Below, piece after piece: positions 43,171 to 56,389 of a DNA stretch of 64,000 nucleotides (position 1 is its first letter; the number at the start of each line of letters is the position of its first letter). A program made the position numbers and the translations under genes. The DNA comes from Eupeodes corollae (Eukaryota; Arthropoda; Insecta; Diptera; Syrphidae), in the NCBI RefSeq assembly GCF_945859685.1, contig NC_079148.1, forward strand, positions 1,240,001-1,304,000, read 5' to 3'. The notes under the pieces were generated by a model. It was not told the origin of the DNA and searched no databases. It was given only the letters and a program-made list of their open reading frames with translations.

Positions 43171-46009
43171 ATTACTAACTCTTTCTCCCACACTCGTGCT
43201 TGCTTTGGAGCTGTTCTGTTCTGCTCTGTTCTGTATTGGACAGGACACATCTTTTTGTACCACACACGAATAAAAAAGAAAGTAAGGAAAAAAGGAGTAA
43301 AAAGGAAACTTAAACATATAAAATGGAGAAGAACAGCGAAAAAAGCTTCTCTTATGCTTGGCGGGAATTAATGTGCGCCGCAGGGGACGACCATGGATTC
43401 GACATTCATCCTTGGCCGGATTTCGATGAATGTGCTACCAGAATAAGCAATTGACACTCAAAAGGAGAGAAAAATATGAGGTGCATATAAAAAGAACGAT
43501 GAGCGCAGGAGGATGAGGACGAAGGAAGACCAAATCCCAAAATCCAACCTACCTATAAAAGGGGTCAAAATGGATTATAATGCATTCCCCTATGTACACA
43601 GTACAGTACAGTACATAGATTGGTATAATGTGGTGCGTACCGCCTTCCAACTTTAAACTACTTATAACCATCACCGCATTCTCTACATAAGAGACCGGAG
43701 TTCCTTTATCTTTATAAGGACGAAAAACTGTTTTTGTTGATGTTTAATGTTTGTGGAAAAAGCCACACAACAAACTGGCTATAATCTCCTTAAGAATCCG
43801 TAATCAAGTTTTACGTTCACTTTGAATCGGAATCTGCAGGGCTAGAGATTATCCAAGTAGCCTTTTAGTTTTCGTTTTCTTGTGTTGTGTTGCTGTGCCT
43901 GGTGCCTGATTTGTACCAGAGCAGAGTCCTTGATGATGAATAATAGCTTACATGGTGTTTTGAGATAGGAATTGATGGGAAGAATGTGGTGGGCGGCTCG
44001 GCATCTGTCCTCGGTTTTGGTTGGCCTCTGATGAGAAATGACGAGCTCAAGTCAGATGTCAAATTGATATTTTTGTTTTTAGAGATTTTTTTCTTCGGTG
44101 CGACAGTGCGTGGTGTGGCGGTCCTGGGCAAAAGACGCATTATGTTCTTTTTTCTTATTCTCTGTACTCTTGTCAGTACCAATGACAAATTAACACTCAC
44201 ATCACAAGCTCAAACATCAGCTAAAACAACATTCTCGCACAGCTTTATTATGTTCAATGTTCATGTATGTAGGTATTGCTACTTCTTGTACGAGAATGTT
44301 GAAGGTTGTAAATCAAATGTAAGACAGATCCGTCCTCACATAATATTCTTTATAGCTGTACCAAAAAATAATGAACCAGAGATTAGGATTGCTGACACAT
44401 AAATCTTAGTGGCACAGCCCCCACAACCCCAAACCTTCACACTTTCCCTTTCTATACAAAGATTTGAGCAATTCGCAAAAACAAAGTGAAGTGACGAAGA
44501 AGCTCTGAAACTGAGAATGTCAGTTAATTACTTGGAATTTCTGCAGACTGTCAAAAAGACAAGACTATGCTTACTCCTTATACTCGACTCGGTTCGGTAT
44601 CGGTCTACAACGACTACGATGACGATGACGACAACGACGACGTTGACGTTCAGTGTGTTCTAAGATTCGAAGGGTTTTGTTTTTCTTGAGCTTCTTGAGG
44701 TTAAAAATTACATTTATGTTTTTTCTGTTTTACGTCGTGGAAAGAGAATAGAAGTTCTTACAATTCTTGGAGGAAATGTTTTTTCAATGACTTATTTTTG
44801 AAGAAAAACATTCTCGTTAAGAGATGAAGGGTGAATCGTTGTGTGTGGTGTGGCTCGAGAAATGAGTCAGATGATTTTTGTGGTCTTCTGTTTTATGAGA
44901 CAAAATGTTTCAATTTTCTAGTTAAGTTATGAAGATGTGTTGGCAGAGTGTTGAAGTGCTGAATTCTAGCACCAGAGGAGGATTATTATTTCTGAAGAAA
45001 CAATTGAAACAATTTTATATCAAACAATTTCTTGTGAATTTTTGTTCATGTGTTTTATAATTCTGAGAAAATATTAAGATAAAACATTTTTCTGAAATTT
45101 GACCAGATTCTAAATTGTATATAAAAAAAAGGTTTAAACGACACGTTCGAAAAAATAAGGCAAATGTTTGAATCTGAAAACATAGATGCTATTTTCAGAT
45201 GGACAAATTGAATACAGAATCATTCTTACATGAATATTCCATGATTTTCCAAGACTGTTTCCTTTCTTTTTTACAGGAATAACCAATAACAATCTGATTA
45301 AAAAAACAATTAAGTTAGAAACTTTGTGATTCCAGCATTTGATAAAATAGTTAAGGAAATCCATTTTACTAAATTTCAATTTTGTAACTTAAGTAGTTTC
45401 CAAGATGTAGTACTTCAAAAATAGCAGAACCGAAAGATAGGGACTGATCGATCATAAAAATTAGGAAACGCTTCCTGACATTGTAGAAACCTAAAGTTTG
45501 GCACAAAGTTAAGCCTAGTGATGAAATTTAAGGAAAAACCCGAAAAATATTCATTAAGGAGGCGTTGTATCCACCCAATTTTTCACACAGTGTAAGAATT
45601 AAAAATACAATTAAATTCCCGTTTCAAAGTATTGCAGAATTGTAGGAGTTTATATGTAAACAAACAACATAAATCCAGACACTATGGGGGCGTAGAACCC
45701 ACCCACTTTTTTTTGCATTTAGCATCTTTTATATGAAACACATGACTTTATGGAGACAACATTTTAATCAAATAATATTAAGATTTATAATATATGTGTT
45801 CAATACAAATAACTTAAAATAATAAAGATTATAACAATTTTAAAAAATATCTCTTAATATCTAACCGTCTATTATATCAAAATTTCAAATTCATTAAAAG
45901 TAACAAGATTGTGTTTAACATACTTTGTACTATGAAAAAGAACATACAAAAATCTCTAGGTCGCAAACTACGAGAAGGTAAATAATAAACATTGATAAAA
46001 AAGTAGAAC
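43171..46009. other. Non-coding stretch
   Basis: No gene supported. A TATAAAAG (43,554-43,561) followed by an (ACAGT)n tract near 43,598-43,614 could be a core promoter, but no transcript or coding frame follows that I can defend. A GAC/ACG-rich cluster lies at 44,605-44,650. Opposing open frames at 43,865-44,200 and 43,986-44,402 overlap and look random. Confidence 0.4.
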
Positions 46010-47110
46010 AATTTATGTAAGAGTTCAAAACATCGAAAGCAAAGAGTATCGAAAATAGCTTTCTTTTAAGCAAATGGATGGAATATCTGAGTTTCTAAAA
46101 TCCTTACGTAAAGCAAATTTGGTAGATCTTTGCAACGATACTACATCAAAAGTCTTTCTTTTGATAAACAAAGGGTTTTCAGAGTCTATGGATCTTCAAA
46201 AGACTTAGAACTTTTAGAAATAAAACCCAACTTATTCTAGACATGGTCAATTTGAAGCTAAAAACTCATTTTATAGTCAAAGATTACTCCAATATCTTTT
46301 TGTCTCGTTAACCTGTGTTATGAATGGTTATCAATTTTTAAATTAAAACTAAATAAATCTAGTGTCTTAAAAAATGTTACAATACTGCATTTTTTAGTAC
46401 TAAAATATAATCCTTATATAGGACACCAATGCATTTAAGATCAATTTGAATGTTACTGGAGACCTTGCACTGCTAAAAATCTTAAGATCATCGGCTTAAA
46501 ACAAACATTTAGAATAAGAAATATAATTTAGAAAATCTTTAAAAAAAAAAGGAGTGGCCCAAGGTGGTTGCCTTGTGGTACACCTTAAAAGTTTTTTATT
46601 CCATTTGATAAAACGTCACATATTGACTACGTCCAATCGAGTAACTTTTAATCCAACCAAGTAGAGCCGATTAAAACCCTAGAAGCTCAAGTTTTTTCTA
46701 AAGAATATTGTGTTGCACACGATCAAATGCCTTTGAAAAATCAGTGTATATAACGTCGACTTGCAAGCGATTTTCTAAGTAACTAAGACAATAATTCGTA
46801 AATGTTGATAATTTGGTTGCCGTCGATCTATCATTTCGTTTATTTTTAACAATATCTTCAAATACTTTTCGAATTAACTGAAGCTTAACAATAAGTCTAT
46901 AGTATTCCACAGATTTCTAAGATCCAGACTGGTTCAGGGAAGAAATCAGAAAATATTTGCAAGTATCTAAAAATATACTTTGTGACAAAGACATGTTGAA
47001 AATATAACACAGCGGTGCTGCTTAATTGTATTTACAGAAATTAAAAAGAAGTGGGTGAACATTATCTGGTGCAGCGGAGGAACTGTTGTTACGAGATGAT
47101 AAATCTAGCA
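46010..47110 (-). pseudogene. LINE remnant (jockey/CR1-type RT)
   Basis: Reading leftwards: PDNVHPLLFNFCKYN, SVEYYRLIVKLQLIRKVFED, STATKLSTFTNYCLSYLENR, VDVIYTDFSKAFDRVQHNIL (motif A), then across stops GVPQGNHLGPLLF, a decayed ADDLKIFS block, LNLKKCSIVTF and RQKDIGVIFDYKMSF. All of these are ordered reverse transcriptase modules. Stops and frameshifts are frequent, so it is an old relic. A second relic of another family follows it on the same strand. Confidence 0.85.
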
Positions 47111-47215
47111 GCGCATTAATTATATTTATGATCGGCGTAAAATTGAAGATCTCTTTCTTCGATGGTGGGTTCAAGTTCGTCATTTATTATATCCATAGAA
47201 CACAGATATCTGGGT

Positions 47216-48750
47216 TCAGGGTGAGTTCATCCTTCTGATCAGCTCGTTTTGGTGGTTGTTCAATCCTCCCGTGATATTCCTGGCTGTTTGGAACAGATAC
47301 TTGTCCAGGGGAATTATTTTGGCTTTGTCGTAGACTCTTTTATTGCTAAAGTGTATCTGCTTCTGGTAGTTGAAGCAAAGTCTAGTGCATCTCCATAGGA
47401 TTTTCCTTTCAAAGTTCATTCGTGGCTGTCTTTGAAATTGTGAACAACACCGGGAAGCTGTAGACGATGATGAGACATAACAATTCTTTGTAAATAAGCA
47501 TTAAGTTGGCTGGCTGAGTCACGTTTTTCTTTTAATATATCTGGAAGTGAGATTGCAATGCTTCTGCACCTTGTCACCTAACAACCACTACCATTGCTGG
47601 ACCTTCAAAAACAGACTACTCCGATTTCTTGAAGTGAAACAGTCTGCTAAGATGGGTTTCTATCTTCCTGGCTGCAATAAAGGGGGACTTCGAATGAAGT
47701 GTATGTGAGCGAGTCATCGCCGAAAAGAAGACTTTCACAGTCGCTGGATACGGGTTGGTCACTGGTCACCAAGTTGAAGAGGAACGGTCCAAGTTTAGAG
47801 CCTTGAGGTACTCCTGCTCTTACGATTTTCGGTGAAGAATTGCATTTTCATAACTGGATTAAGAAGTTCCTGGAAGAAGGAAATGATAACAAAATTTGAA
47901 TTCGACCGGGTGGGAAACCAATAAGGTTTAATTTATCTGTGAGCGCTTCGATCCAAACGCTGTCAAACGCTTTTTCGACGTCCAGGAAGCAGGCAACGGA
48001 GACACGATGACGGTTGATTGCGGCTGTGGTATCGTGTTGAAATTTAACCAGCGTGTGAAATGTTGACTGCTTTTCCCGAAAGCCAAACTGGAAGTCCGCG
48101 ATCAGATTGTTCTAGGAGAAATGTTCACTTTTCTAAGGATGACCTCTTCTAGAATTTTACTGATGTTGTTGAGGAGGGTCTGTAGCTATTGACTTGGTTT
48201 CTTGCTCCTTTCTTTGGGATTGCCACAATTTTGGCCATTTTCCATCTTTGTGGGAAGAAGCAAGTGTTGAGAAAAATGGTCAGTAATATGACGAACACGT
48301 TGGACAGTCTCTTCAGCATAAAACTGAAGAACGCATCTTTACTGTTCGGTTGACCAGCACTTTGAACTGACCCCTTAATTTCCGCAAAGAATGCAGGATT
48401 GGTGGATGGAGTTGGTTTTAAGTTCTCTTTAAAAAAGGACGCAAATGCTTCAGCTTTGTCACTTATTGATGAAATCTCGGTGCCATTATTCAGGATGGTG
48501 TCAGGAATACTTTCTTTGCTGCCAGCTATCCTGTTTCTTTCCTTGAAAGCCCTGGGACCGGGTTTTATTTCCTGGAGTCTCCTTTGGAAATGAATGTTGT
48601 AGTGATGTTGAATCGCATTCCGGAACATAGGGTTGGTGCACTCCAGTTCCGCTGTTGAATTCTTGGTGATAAATTCGTTTTATCAGCCGTTGTCTGTGGA
48701 CATAAAGGTTTTGTATGTCGGCTGGGATATGTTGGTATTTATCCCTTGAG
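47216..48750 (-). pseudogene. LINE remnant (second family on minus strand)
   Basis: Reading leftwards from 48,750: a DKYQHIPADIQNLYVHRQRL linker, NIHFQRRLQEIKPGPRAFKE, a KAEAFASFFKENL block, FFPQRWKMAKIVAIPKKG, NSYRPSSTTS, FQFGFREKQST, VACFLDVEKAFDSVWIEAL (motif A), SKLGPFLFNLVT and a decayed GDDS. The C-terminal part includes FSNKRVYDKAKIIPLDKYLF. Compared with its neighbour at 46.0-47.1 kb the motifs differ, so these are two elements. It is broken by frameshifts near 48,640 and 48,150 and later stops. Its upstream side abuts a SINE. Confidence 0.83.
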
Positions 48751-48756
48751 GCTGTT

Positions 48757-48962
48757 ATCAGGGATGGAGATGACCTGTTTTAAGCCGAATTGGAACGGCT
48801 AATTTGAGAAAGCATTTCTCATGAAAAGAACTACTCTTGGAGAATTTGTCAATTCCTCGCAAAAGGCAGTACCCGTGAAAAAAAACTTGAGGAGGCACAA
48901 GCAGGAATCGAAACCAAGATCTCTCGCATGACAGTTCAACGCACTAACCATTATTAACTTTT
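48757..48962 (-). mobile_element. tRNA-derived SINE, copy S3 (most complete)
   Basis: On the minus strand: ATGGTTAGTGCGTTGAACTG (A-box-like), GTCATGCG, a B-box-like GGTTTCGATTCC, AAGTTTTTTTTCACGGGTAC, CTGCCTTTTGCGAGGAATTG, TTCTCCAAGAGTAGTTCTTT, then TTAGCCGTTCCAATTCGGCT and CTCCATCCCTG. It shows how head and body connect and is the reference for S1 and S2. The 3' end merges with LINE sequence near 48,757. Confidence 0.83.
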
Positions 48963-50889
48963 ATTAAACCAAATCGGTCTTTTTGAACTGTTTACTTTCT
49001 TTATGAAAACATAATGAAAAATAACCTGATCCAAAATATTTAGAAATAAGCTATCTGTGAGTTATAACAATTTAATGATATTTAAAATATTGAAAAGGTT
49101 TGATGAGATGGGGCTTGTTCGTGAGTCTGGCAACAATTTAGTAGGTTTACGATGTAAGTTTTCTGTCAATTTTTCAACCACAATTTCTTGGGTTATAAAA
49201 CAAATGATTACAAATGAAACATGTTTAATATCTTCTAAGAAGCATCGTCAGTTACGTTACCGAATTAAAAAAGCTACTTGTATCTATAAGGGCACTCACT
49301 TCCCCACTTCTTCTTTAAGTCTGAAACATTTCTAAACCAATTCCTCTAAACTAGAAAATTCTAAAATAATCTGATTTAAAATTCATAACTTATATACGTG
49401 TTTTATTTGAAAAGTTGTTCTTTTATTTTTTGAGAAATAATTGGTAAACTTTATTAATTCCTTCCTTGGTTTGGCCGCATCTCGCCTGCTGTCAAGCAAG
49501 GTCGGTACGTTCCATGAGTTTTCCATTCCTCCCCCACGACCACGAACACCCACGTACATCAACACTCTTGAAAGCCTTTTTATAAAAATGTAAATATTTT
49601 TTATCGAATTAAACTACTTACTTTTCGTTCTCCTTTCACCAACAAAACTCACGCAAAAAGTCTAAGAAAAAAAAGTAAAGTCAGAATAAAGTGTATAGCG
49701 GTACATTATTTAAATTGTTTGCATAAATTATTATGTAGATATATTTGAAGTCAATTTTCTTTTGCGTTGCGTTGCGTTGACCTGAGTTGTTTAGATAAGT
49801 CAGGTACTTGCATACAAATTAATTTCTTTTATAGATATTTTGCAGCATCACTTTATCATCTTCCTTCTGTTCTTCTGGCTCTATTTTGCTCTGCTTTGCT
49901 CTTCTATAAGGTTCGATCAATGGGGGTTTCAATTGGAGGAATAGTAATTTGAATCTCATTATGCTATATCCGAGTACTCTACCTACACTTTTACGTCTTC
50001 CTTTTTTTATAGACGATAAAAACACTCGCATCCTTCAATCACTGAAACATTATTTTAGACTCGCAATAAATCTTTCATCTAGCTTATTTTTTTTTTGTTC
50101 TCCTTTTGTTGCCATAAGAATGCCAAAAAACATCTGCTTTGTGTAGATACATTTATAGATAGGTATTTTGTTTTTATATAGAATTTCAGGTGGATTCCCT
50201 GAATTAACGTGTAGGTATCTACATATCTACAGGTCCCATCTGTAAGTCTGAAATCCATGTTACATGAGTTACATAAAATCCACAAAGCAGTTTCCTTTAA
50301 TTTATGAACGAGGCATAATATAGAAGAGACTTTCAACTATACACATGTAGGTATTCAATGTTCATATCCTTTCAAAGTCACCTCCACCTTCACCAACCTG
50401 TACCCTCTTCCATCATCAGGTCTAGTTACTATTTCCGTAAATTTGGTTCGAGTATCTTCAGCCAAAAAAAAATCTAACTGGCGATCAAATTGAGTACGAG
50501 TACCGAGGTAAGGTACACTGATAGAAATACCTCAGGATTATTTTTAAAATTTTACTAAAATTCTGAGAAGTTCTCACAAGTTTTCCAAAATAACACATGA
50601 TTTGTTTTCAACGGTCAAAAGTCACAATTAGTGATTTTGAAAATCCTTAGCTGTAAGGTTGAGGTTACTTTTTTATCCTTTGCCCTGGAATTATTTTTCA
50701 GGAGCAAGATATTCCATAAGAAAGCTAAGCAACTGTCTGCTAAGTTTAAAACCGAAAAACAGACTTTTGGAAAGCACAATTGTCATTTAGGGGAGCCCAG
50801 GACCTAGAAGACGTATGCTCAGCAGCTATTGACCGGTGGTGAGCATGACACATAGTAATTGCTGAGGAAGAAGAAGACCCAGCACTAGG
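48963..50889. other. Non-coding stretch
   Basis: No gene supported. A (GCGTT)n trimer lies at 49,763-49,778. Overlapping short open frames on both strands at 49,767-50,336 show no domain. Confidence 0.45.
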
Positions 50890-51410
50890 ATGCACAGAAC
50901 AAGTCTCTCTGTCCAGTATAGAACAGATTGTCCTTCTTACGTACTGGGAAGTAAGTATAGAGTTCTTGAAGATTGATGAACTTGGGATCGTCGGAAAACT
51001 GATCTATTTCTGCCATTTAAGTTTGCAAAACACTCGACACAACGTAAAATAACTCCCCTGAATTTGTATAAACATTTAGAGGGTTTCGGGAAGGAGATGA
51101 GTTGTCATGTAATTAAATCAATATATTTTTGTTAATACGTTAAACCTTTTGGGATATCCGGATGATCAAGTAGACATCATCGACCTCTTCCAACTTGCCA
51201 TTTAAGAGTCCTTTTCAGTGATTAAAGAAGAAGCAGTCTTAGTTGACTTTGAACTTAACGAGGATAAGACTAAATGCCTTCTATTAACAACCAAAACACA
51301 TCTATCCACCGACTTCTACAATACTTCAACATCGATATCGGCAATTTCGAATTCGAAGTAGTTTAGGAGTTTATCTACATTAGAGTAAAAATTACCTTCA
51401 TCAATGATAC
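50890..51410 (+). pseudogene. Decayed LINE RT fragment
   Basis: Translation gives EFLKIDELGIVGKLIYFCHL, NTRHNVK, LLGYPDDQVDIIDL (YADD changed to YPDD), ESFSVIKEEA, ELNEDKTKCLLLTTKTHL. The order is the same as ELGIPAKLIRL...LAYADDIDII...GL-VNE-KTKYM in the LINE at 32.5-34.3 kb, so it is a distant relative. Stops interrupt every frame. Confidence 0.75.
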
Positions 51411-54400
51411 CTCTTTACGGAGATTTGGCGAAGATTTACTCTAGGAAACCGTTGCTATACTTCAGTTTGGTACAGCAATCGATTACAAAATTCCACACCC
51501 TCATGTTACGATAAGCAGAAAGGCTCTTTCGAAATGTTCTTCGACGGAAATTTTCGTTCTGTATGCGAAGAAAGTTGTAAGCTCTTCTTCTTAAAAAGAA
51601 GTTGTCTTGTGAATCATTCCACATTCGTTAAGTACAGCAAGAGAACGAATCTCTGAACTCCCCGTAGTTCTTCTGAAGTTGTACTTAAGGGTCTGTTTGA
51701 TTAGAAATATCTTACTACGGATCTTAGACGACTGTAGACCATCATGTCTCAGGCAATTTGATTTGACTTTTCTACAAATATAAAAGAAAACACCTAAAAC
51801 AAGAGTGTTTCCTTCCATCTTTTCAAGTCTTAATCCTATTGTTGATAAAATTATAAATTTGAATTTAAATGTCATATGCAATTATTAGAAAAATGAATAA
51901 ATAATAATAAGTGTACATTTTACACAACATTAAATTATTGAATATTTTTTGTCTGCTCTAAAAAAAGTAACATAAGGATCAAATGTTTCAGCATTTTCTT
52001 TTGAAAACTACTATTTTTGTTCAATTCTGAAAATGTTTTACCTAAATAAATTTATCCTGAAACACTACCAATTCAACCACGCTTCGGTAACTAATATCCA
52101 AGACCGACAAATCCATGATAATTCCAAAGTTGATTATTGTGAAATATTTGAAATTTCATTGTTAAAATGTTTGTTCATTAGATTTTGAATAAAAAGCTGT
52201 GATAAAATTGAAGCATATTTTTCGCGCAATGTACTTTGCACTTACGTTTCAAATATTGTACGAGGTAATATGGGAACTTTAGCCCATACCAAATTCTCTT
52301 CCCAGTTAAAACCACCTTCCCCTACCTCCCGCCCCCCTAAATATGATTCGAGCAAAACCACCATTTCTTCAATAGCTTCCTTCAATTTCTCCATATACCC
52401 AAGTTAACTTCAACTTCATTTCCTAAACAATCCGACTACACATTATGCCTACCTTCAAATAGCCTCTATATGAAGTACAGGAACAACCAGCAACGTCCTT
52501 TTAAACCTTCCTCTTCTACTTTTCCACTCCACTCTTATACCTTCTATACCTTACTACGTGGTCGTCCTGTACCCCCAATAAAAATTAACGATTTCTTCTT
52601 GGTTGTCGGACAGGTGTACAATTTCTGATATGCTGCACACAAAAAAAGAAGGAAATCGAAAGCCGACCAAAGGTGGTGTGGAGGGCTGACAAAAGCTATA
52701 CACATTGTATAGGGAGGGTTGGAAGCGGAGGTTTCAAAGAACCCCGATGAGAGGCAACACAGAAAGCAACGTTTGGCGTTAGCCGGTGAACGGAAGAGGG
52801 TATTGAAATATTTTCAATTTGGAGTGTGGCAAAAGTTCACGATAATTTTTCGTCGTCGTCGTCCCGAAGGTGATGGTGGTGTTGGTGGTGGAGGAGGCAG
52901 AGGTGGTGAAGATTGACGCTGCAGTATATTCCACGTACACATTCACCTGGAATTATAATAAAGTGAAAGAAGGAAGAAAAAAAAACTGTCTTAATGAATA
53001 CGTAATGCGTACGTTACTCCCCCCGAATCGAAACCCTCTCTTGTTGATGAGGGCTGGAAAATGGTTTGCTCTTTCGAGCAGTTCATTCACTCCATTTCCC
53101 ATTTCCATTGGAAATCCAAGATTCCTGGGCTGGAGTCTCTATATTCAGCACTTCTCCGTTATTTTTTCCACTTTCCCGTCGTGCTTTCCCGTTTTTCTGA
53201 ATGAACCGGTACATGCGCTCTCCGTGCTAGGAGCTATTGAGCTAAAATGTATGTTTTCTAGCATTTTATACCAACAATGAACTTCCATTCAGAGTTAAGA
53301 CTTTTGCAAAGTCACGACAAGCTCTCACGTACTCGACCGATACACGGCCATTTTCACACGATGTAGTTTTACCGTAATTCGTGTAGAATGGCTTGTCCAG
53401 CTGGAATACTATATGTTGTTTTCTCTCTTACCTCCGATGAAGACGACGAGCTTGACGGTGACGATGACGGTAACTTTTTCTTAAACCAAGCAGAGAATCA
53501 CACATGCAATGACGGCTACGACGACTGTGACGCTAACGCTAACGGGAGCTGGTGCAATGGATCTGAATGGAATGAGTGCATTCAGGTCTAAACGTATAAA
53601 ATTTCAAAAGATACGAGTATCGCATTTCCTATATATTTCAAGAATGTACTAAGGTTGCGCTTGTGAAGTTCGTTTTTTTTTCCTTTTTTGTATTTTTGTT
53701 TTTGCTTTTAACGGACTGAATGCTTTTCGTAATGTTAAGTGATTCAGTTTACGGAATCAGACAAAATAAGCACCAAAGTACTTCAATGCTGTTTCTACTT
53801 CATTCTGCCTTTAGAAGAAGAAACAGCAGCAAAAGAGTTCTATTTTTTTTTGTTTTTTTGAGTTGCTACAGTTGTTGTTGGATTCTTCTTCGTTTTATTG
53901 AGACGTAAAGAAATCTAGGAGTTTTTAAGGACTTGATGTTAACGGCAGAAACAGAAAGGACTCGACTCCACTCTATATATGGTGGTATAAGCAAAGAGTA
54001 TACCTATGCTGGGGCATAGTTAAGTATAGGCTAAACGTAGATTTCTTCGACATGTACTGAACTGAACTGAAGACGTACATATAAATATATGGTACAACAC
54101 TGTGTCTAAGTTCATTCCTCATTTGTCAAAAGCACGTTTCGTGCACACACGAATAAGGCAAAGTAGTTTAAATGCTTATCTTACCCAATGATTGTTTTGC
54201 TAATGGAAACTAACGAATGATTTGATGTACCTTCGCATAGGAAAGATAGACGCACACGTGTAGAGTTAAGTCAAGGTTTAAGGATTTTCCTTTGAACTGA
54301 CATAGGTACATATACATACGTAGACATAGAAGTATATTATATCCGTTTTCTTTTGTTTAGATACAAATTTTCTTGAAGCCTTTGTGAGGTAGAGAATATA

Positions 54401-55323
54401 CGATATACATAGATGTGCATAGTCATTATTAAAGTGTTATTTTTTCCTGAGACTAGGACTTGGACAACAAGGATAACGATGGACGTAAAATTCTGAGTAG
54501 TAAGGTACAGTAGATGACTTGAGATACTTTAAAAGATTGGATGATATCTCGTGCCTCAAATCCTTAATGCGGTGTCACGGAATCCGTTTTGCATTGTTTA
54601 AGTTTCCAAAAGTTTGAAGAAATAGAAAACTAACTTTTTAGTAAAAGCTGATGTTTTCTTTCATAAAGCAATTTTGTATAAAAGAAATTAATGCGAAATT
54701 GTGGGCCTGGTTTGTAAGAGAGGGGTACATGTTTTTACCGCTGGGGTGAACACTCGACTTATATAAAAAATACCTTTCACTGGCTCCTAAAAATATTTTT
54801 GAATGGGACAGACAATGGGTTGATACTGTTGATAGCCGAGAGGAACCCTCACGTAATATAAGAAGAAGAAGTTAGTTGCTAAAAAAATCTCGGCTTTATT
54901 CATACAATATAAGCAAACTCTTGCGATTTCTTGATTTTTTTTCAATTTTGTTCTTCTGCTAGTAATGTTTCTTAAAAAAACTAGGTGTGAGTTCTATAAA
55001 TAAGTAAAAAAATGATACATAAGCTTCTCATGAAATAAAGTTCAAAATAATATAAAAAGTTAGTCTAACTTCAGTAGTTTACTATAAATCAAGGTATGTT
55101 TTAGTGACTAAACTTTAAGTATAAAACTAGGTATACTTTTGGGAGTTAAGTTTTATAAACTGAAGTATAATTTTAAGAACTGTTAATAACACTACTCAGC
55201 ACATAAATGTACAGAGTAGAGAACACCACACTGTGGTCGACTAGACTTTGTAAGGTGATAATAACACAAGACACTAATATAAGACAGAAGGACAGAAGAG
55301 AAAGAACAGACAAAATATAACAT
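51411..55323. other. Non-coding stretch with GC-richer short-repeat tracts
   Basis: No gene supported. A (GTC)n/(GGT)n-rich tract lies at 52,848-52,910 and a GAC/GACG-rich tract at 53,436-53,545; they give the open frames there acidic or Gly-rich ends without a domain. The antisense frames at 51,436-51,881 may cover more LINE residue but I cannot show it. Confidence 0.4.
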
Positions 55324-55438
55324 GACAACAGCACGCGGTAGGTTTCGAGACGGCCCCCATATACTAGCCTCGATCACTGATGCTTGATTTCGGTGATCGA
55401 TGGGAACCGAAGCTTTGCCAGTGACTAGGCCGTAGCCT
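55324..55438 (-). pseudogene. 5S-rRNA-derived sequence (pseudogene or 5S-type SINE head)
   Basis: The minus strand follows insect 5S rRNA almost end to end. It starts GGCTACGGCCTAGTCAC-type, then CTTCGGTTCCCATCGATCACCG and GAAATCAAGCATC, then TATGGGGGCCGTC and CGCGTGCTGTTGTCAT. The match includes the GATCACCGAAAT-AAGCA core and the ATGGGGGACCG region of the internal control region. At about 115 bp it is close to the 120 bp of a 5S gene, but many substitutions and a ~3-bp gap exclude a normal gene. It stands alone, not in a tandem array. It could be a retroposed 5S pseudogene or the head of a 5S-derived SINE. Confidence 0.75.
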
Positions 55439-56389
55439 CTGTTATAAACAGTATAATGTTTATATAATTGCTCGGTTACAGGTTTATAATTAAAACTTCA
55501 ATTCAACAAAAAAAATGTTTTCAGAACACAAGAAATTCAATCTTTTCGAGCAACTATACAACTGATTTATTGAAATGAAAAGTTTTTGTTTATAGTTCAA
55601 TCGATGAAAGGTGTAAAAAATATTCTTAACATGTTTAAAAAACCGAGCGAGAGGTTAGAAATTATGAGAGGATTCAAAAGGAGACTTAAATAAAACATTT
55701 TACATTCGTGATGTGTGGTTAACAAAAAAATATCTAGTATTGACAAAACGACTAAAACAGAGCTTGAACTGTAATGAGTATTTTTTGAAGTAGTGTAGTG
55801 TAAGTATGTAATGCTCCTACTGCATTTCTTCTTTATTAAAATCTTCTACCCCAACAGTTTGTTCCTTATGATGTAATTTAAATTTCTGTCGTCTTCAAGT
55901 GCAGCGGTGTGGAATAGTTTAAAGAAGTCAGATTGGTTTGATAGTTCTGCAGATATCCTCGTAGAAGGCTTTAAACAAATTTCGAGACAGCGAATGTTCA
56001 TATAAACGTTATAAAAACGAAGATCATAATTTTCAAAGGCAGACAAAGAGGCATACTATATGAAGAATCGTGGCGACTCCACAGTGAGCTGCAAGAAATG
56101 GTGCAAATATTCAAATATCTGGAAAAAGTACCGAAGCTAAGCTAGCACTTAACATAAAGTTGCTAACATATTAAATGCTAACATTGATGTTGCATCTAAT
56201 AAGAAGTTTTTAACGCAATAGTAAACACTTGTAAGTGTAATGGAACGCATGCTTTTGGAGTCAGTTTTTCTGAAGATTTTGAAGATGTCCAAAGGTATTA
56301 CGTGTGGTTGTAGATCCACATCGGAAGAAGAGAGCGAATGTTAAGAGTACTAGCGAAATAATTAATTAAAAAAGAAGTAGCAGAAAGGA
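55439..56389. other. Non-coding stretch
   Basis: No supported feature. Confidence 0.4.

Noticed and set aside
42884..43273. 129-aa open frame
   Set aside because: The C-terminal Leu/Pro/Thr run comes from the hexamer repeat and the rest has no family resemblance.
45480..45740. Possible short repeat (GGAGGCGTTGTATCCACCC and GGGGGCGTAGAACCCACCC)
   Set aside because: Only two short resembling blocks; not enough to call a repeat.
53388..53591. Acidic, Asp/Asn-rich 67-aa frame
   Set aside because: It is produced by a GAC/GACG-rich tract; no domain, no support as a gene.
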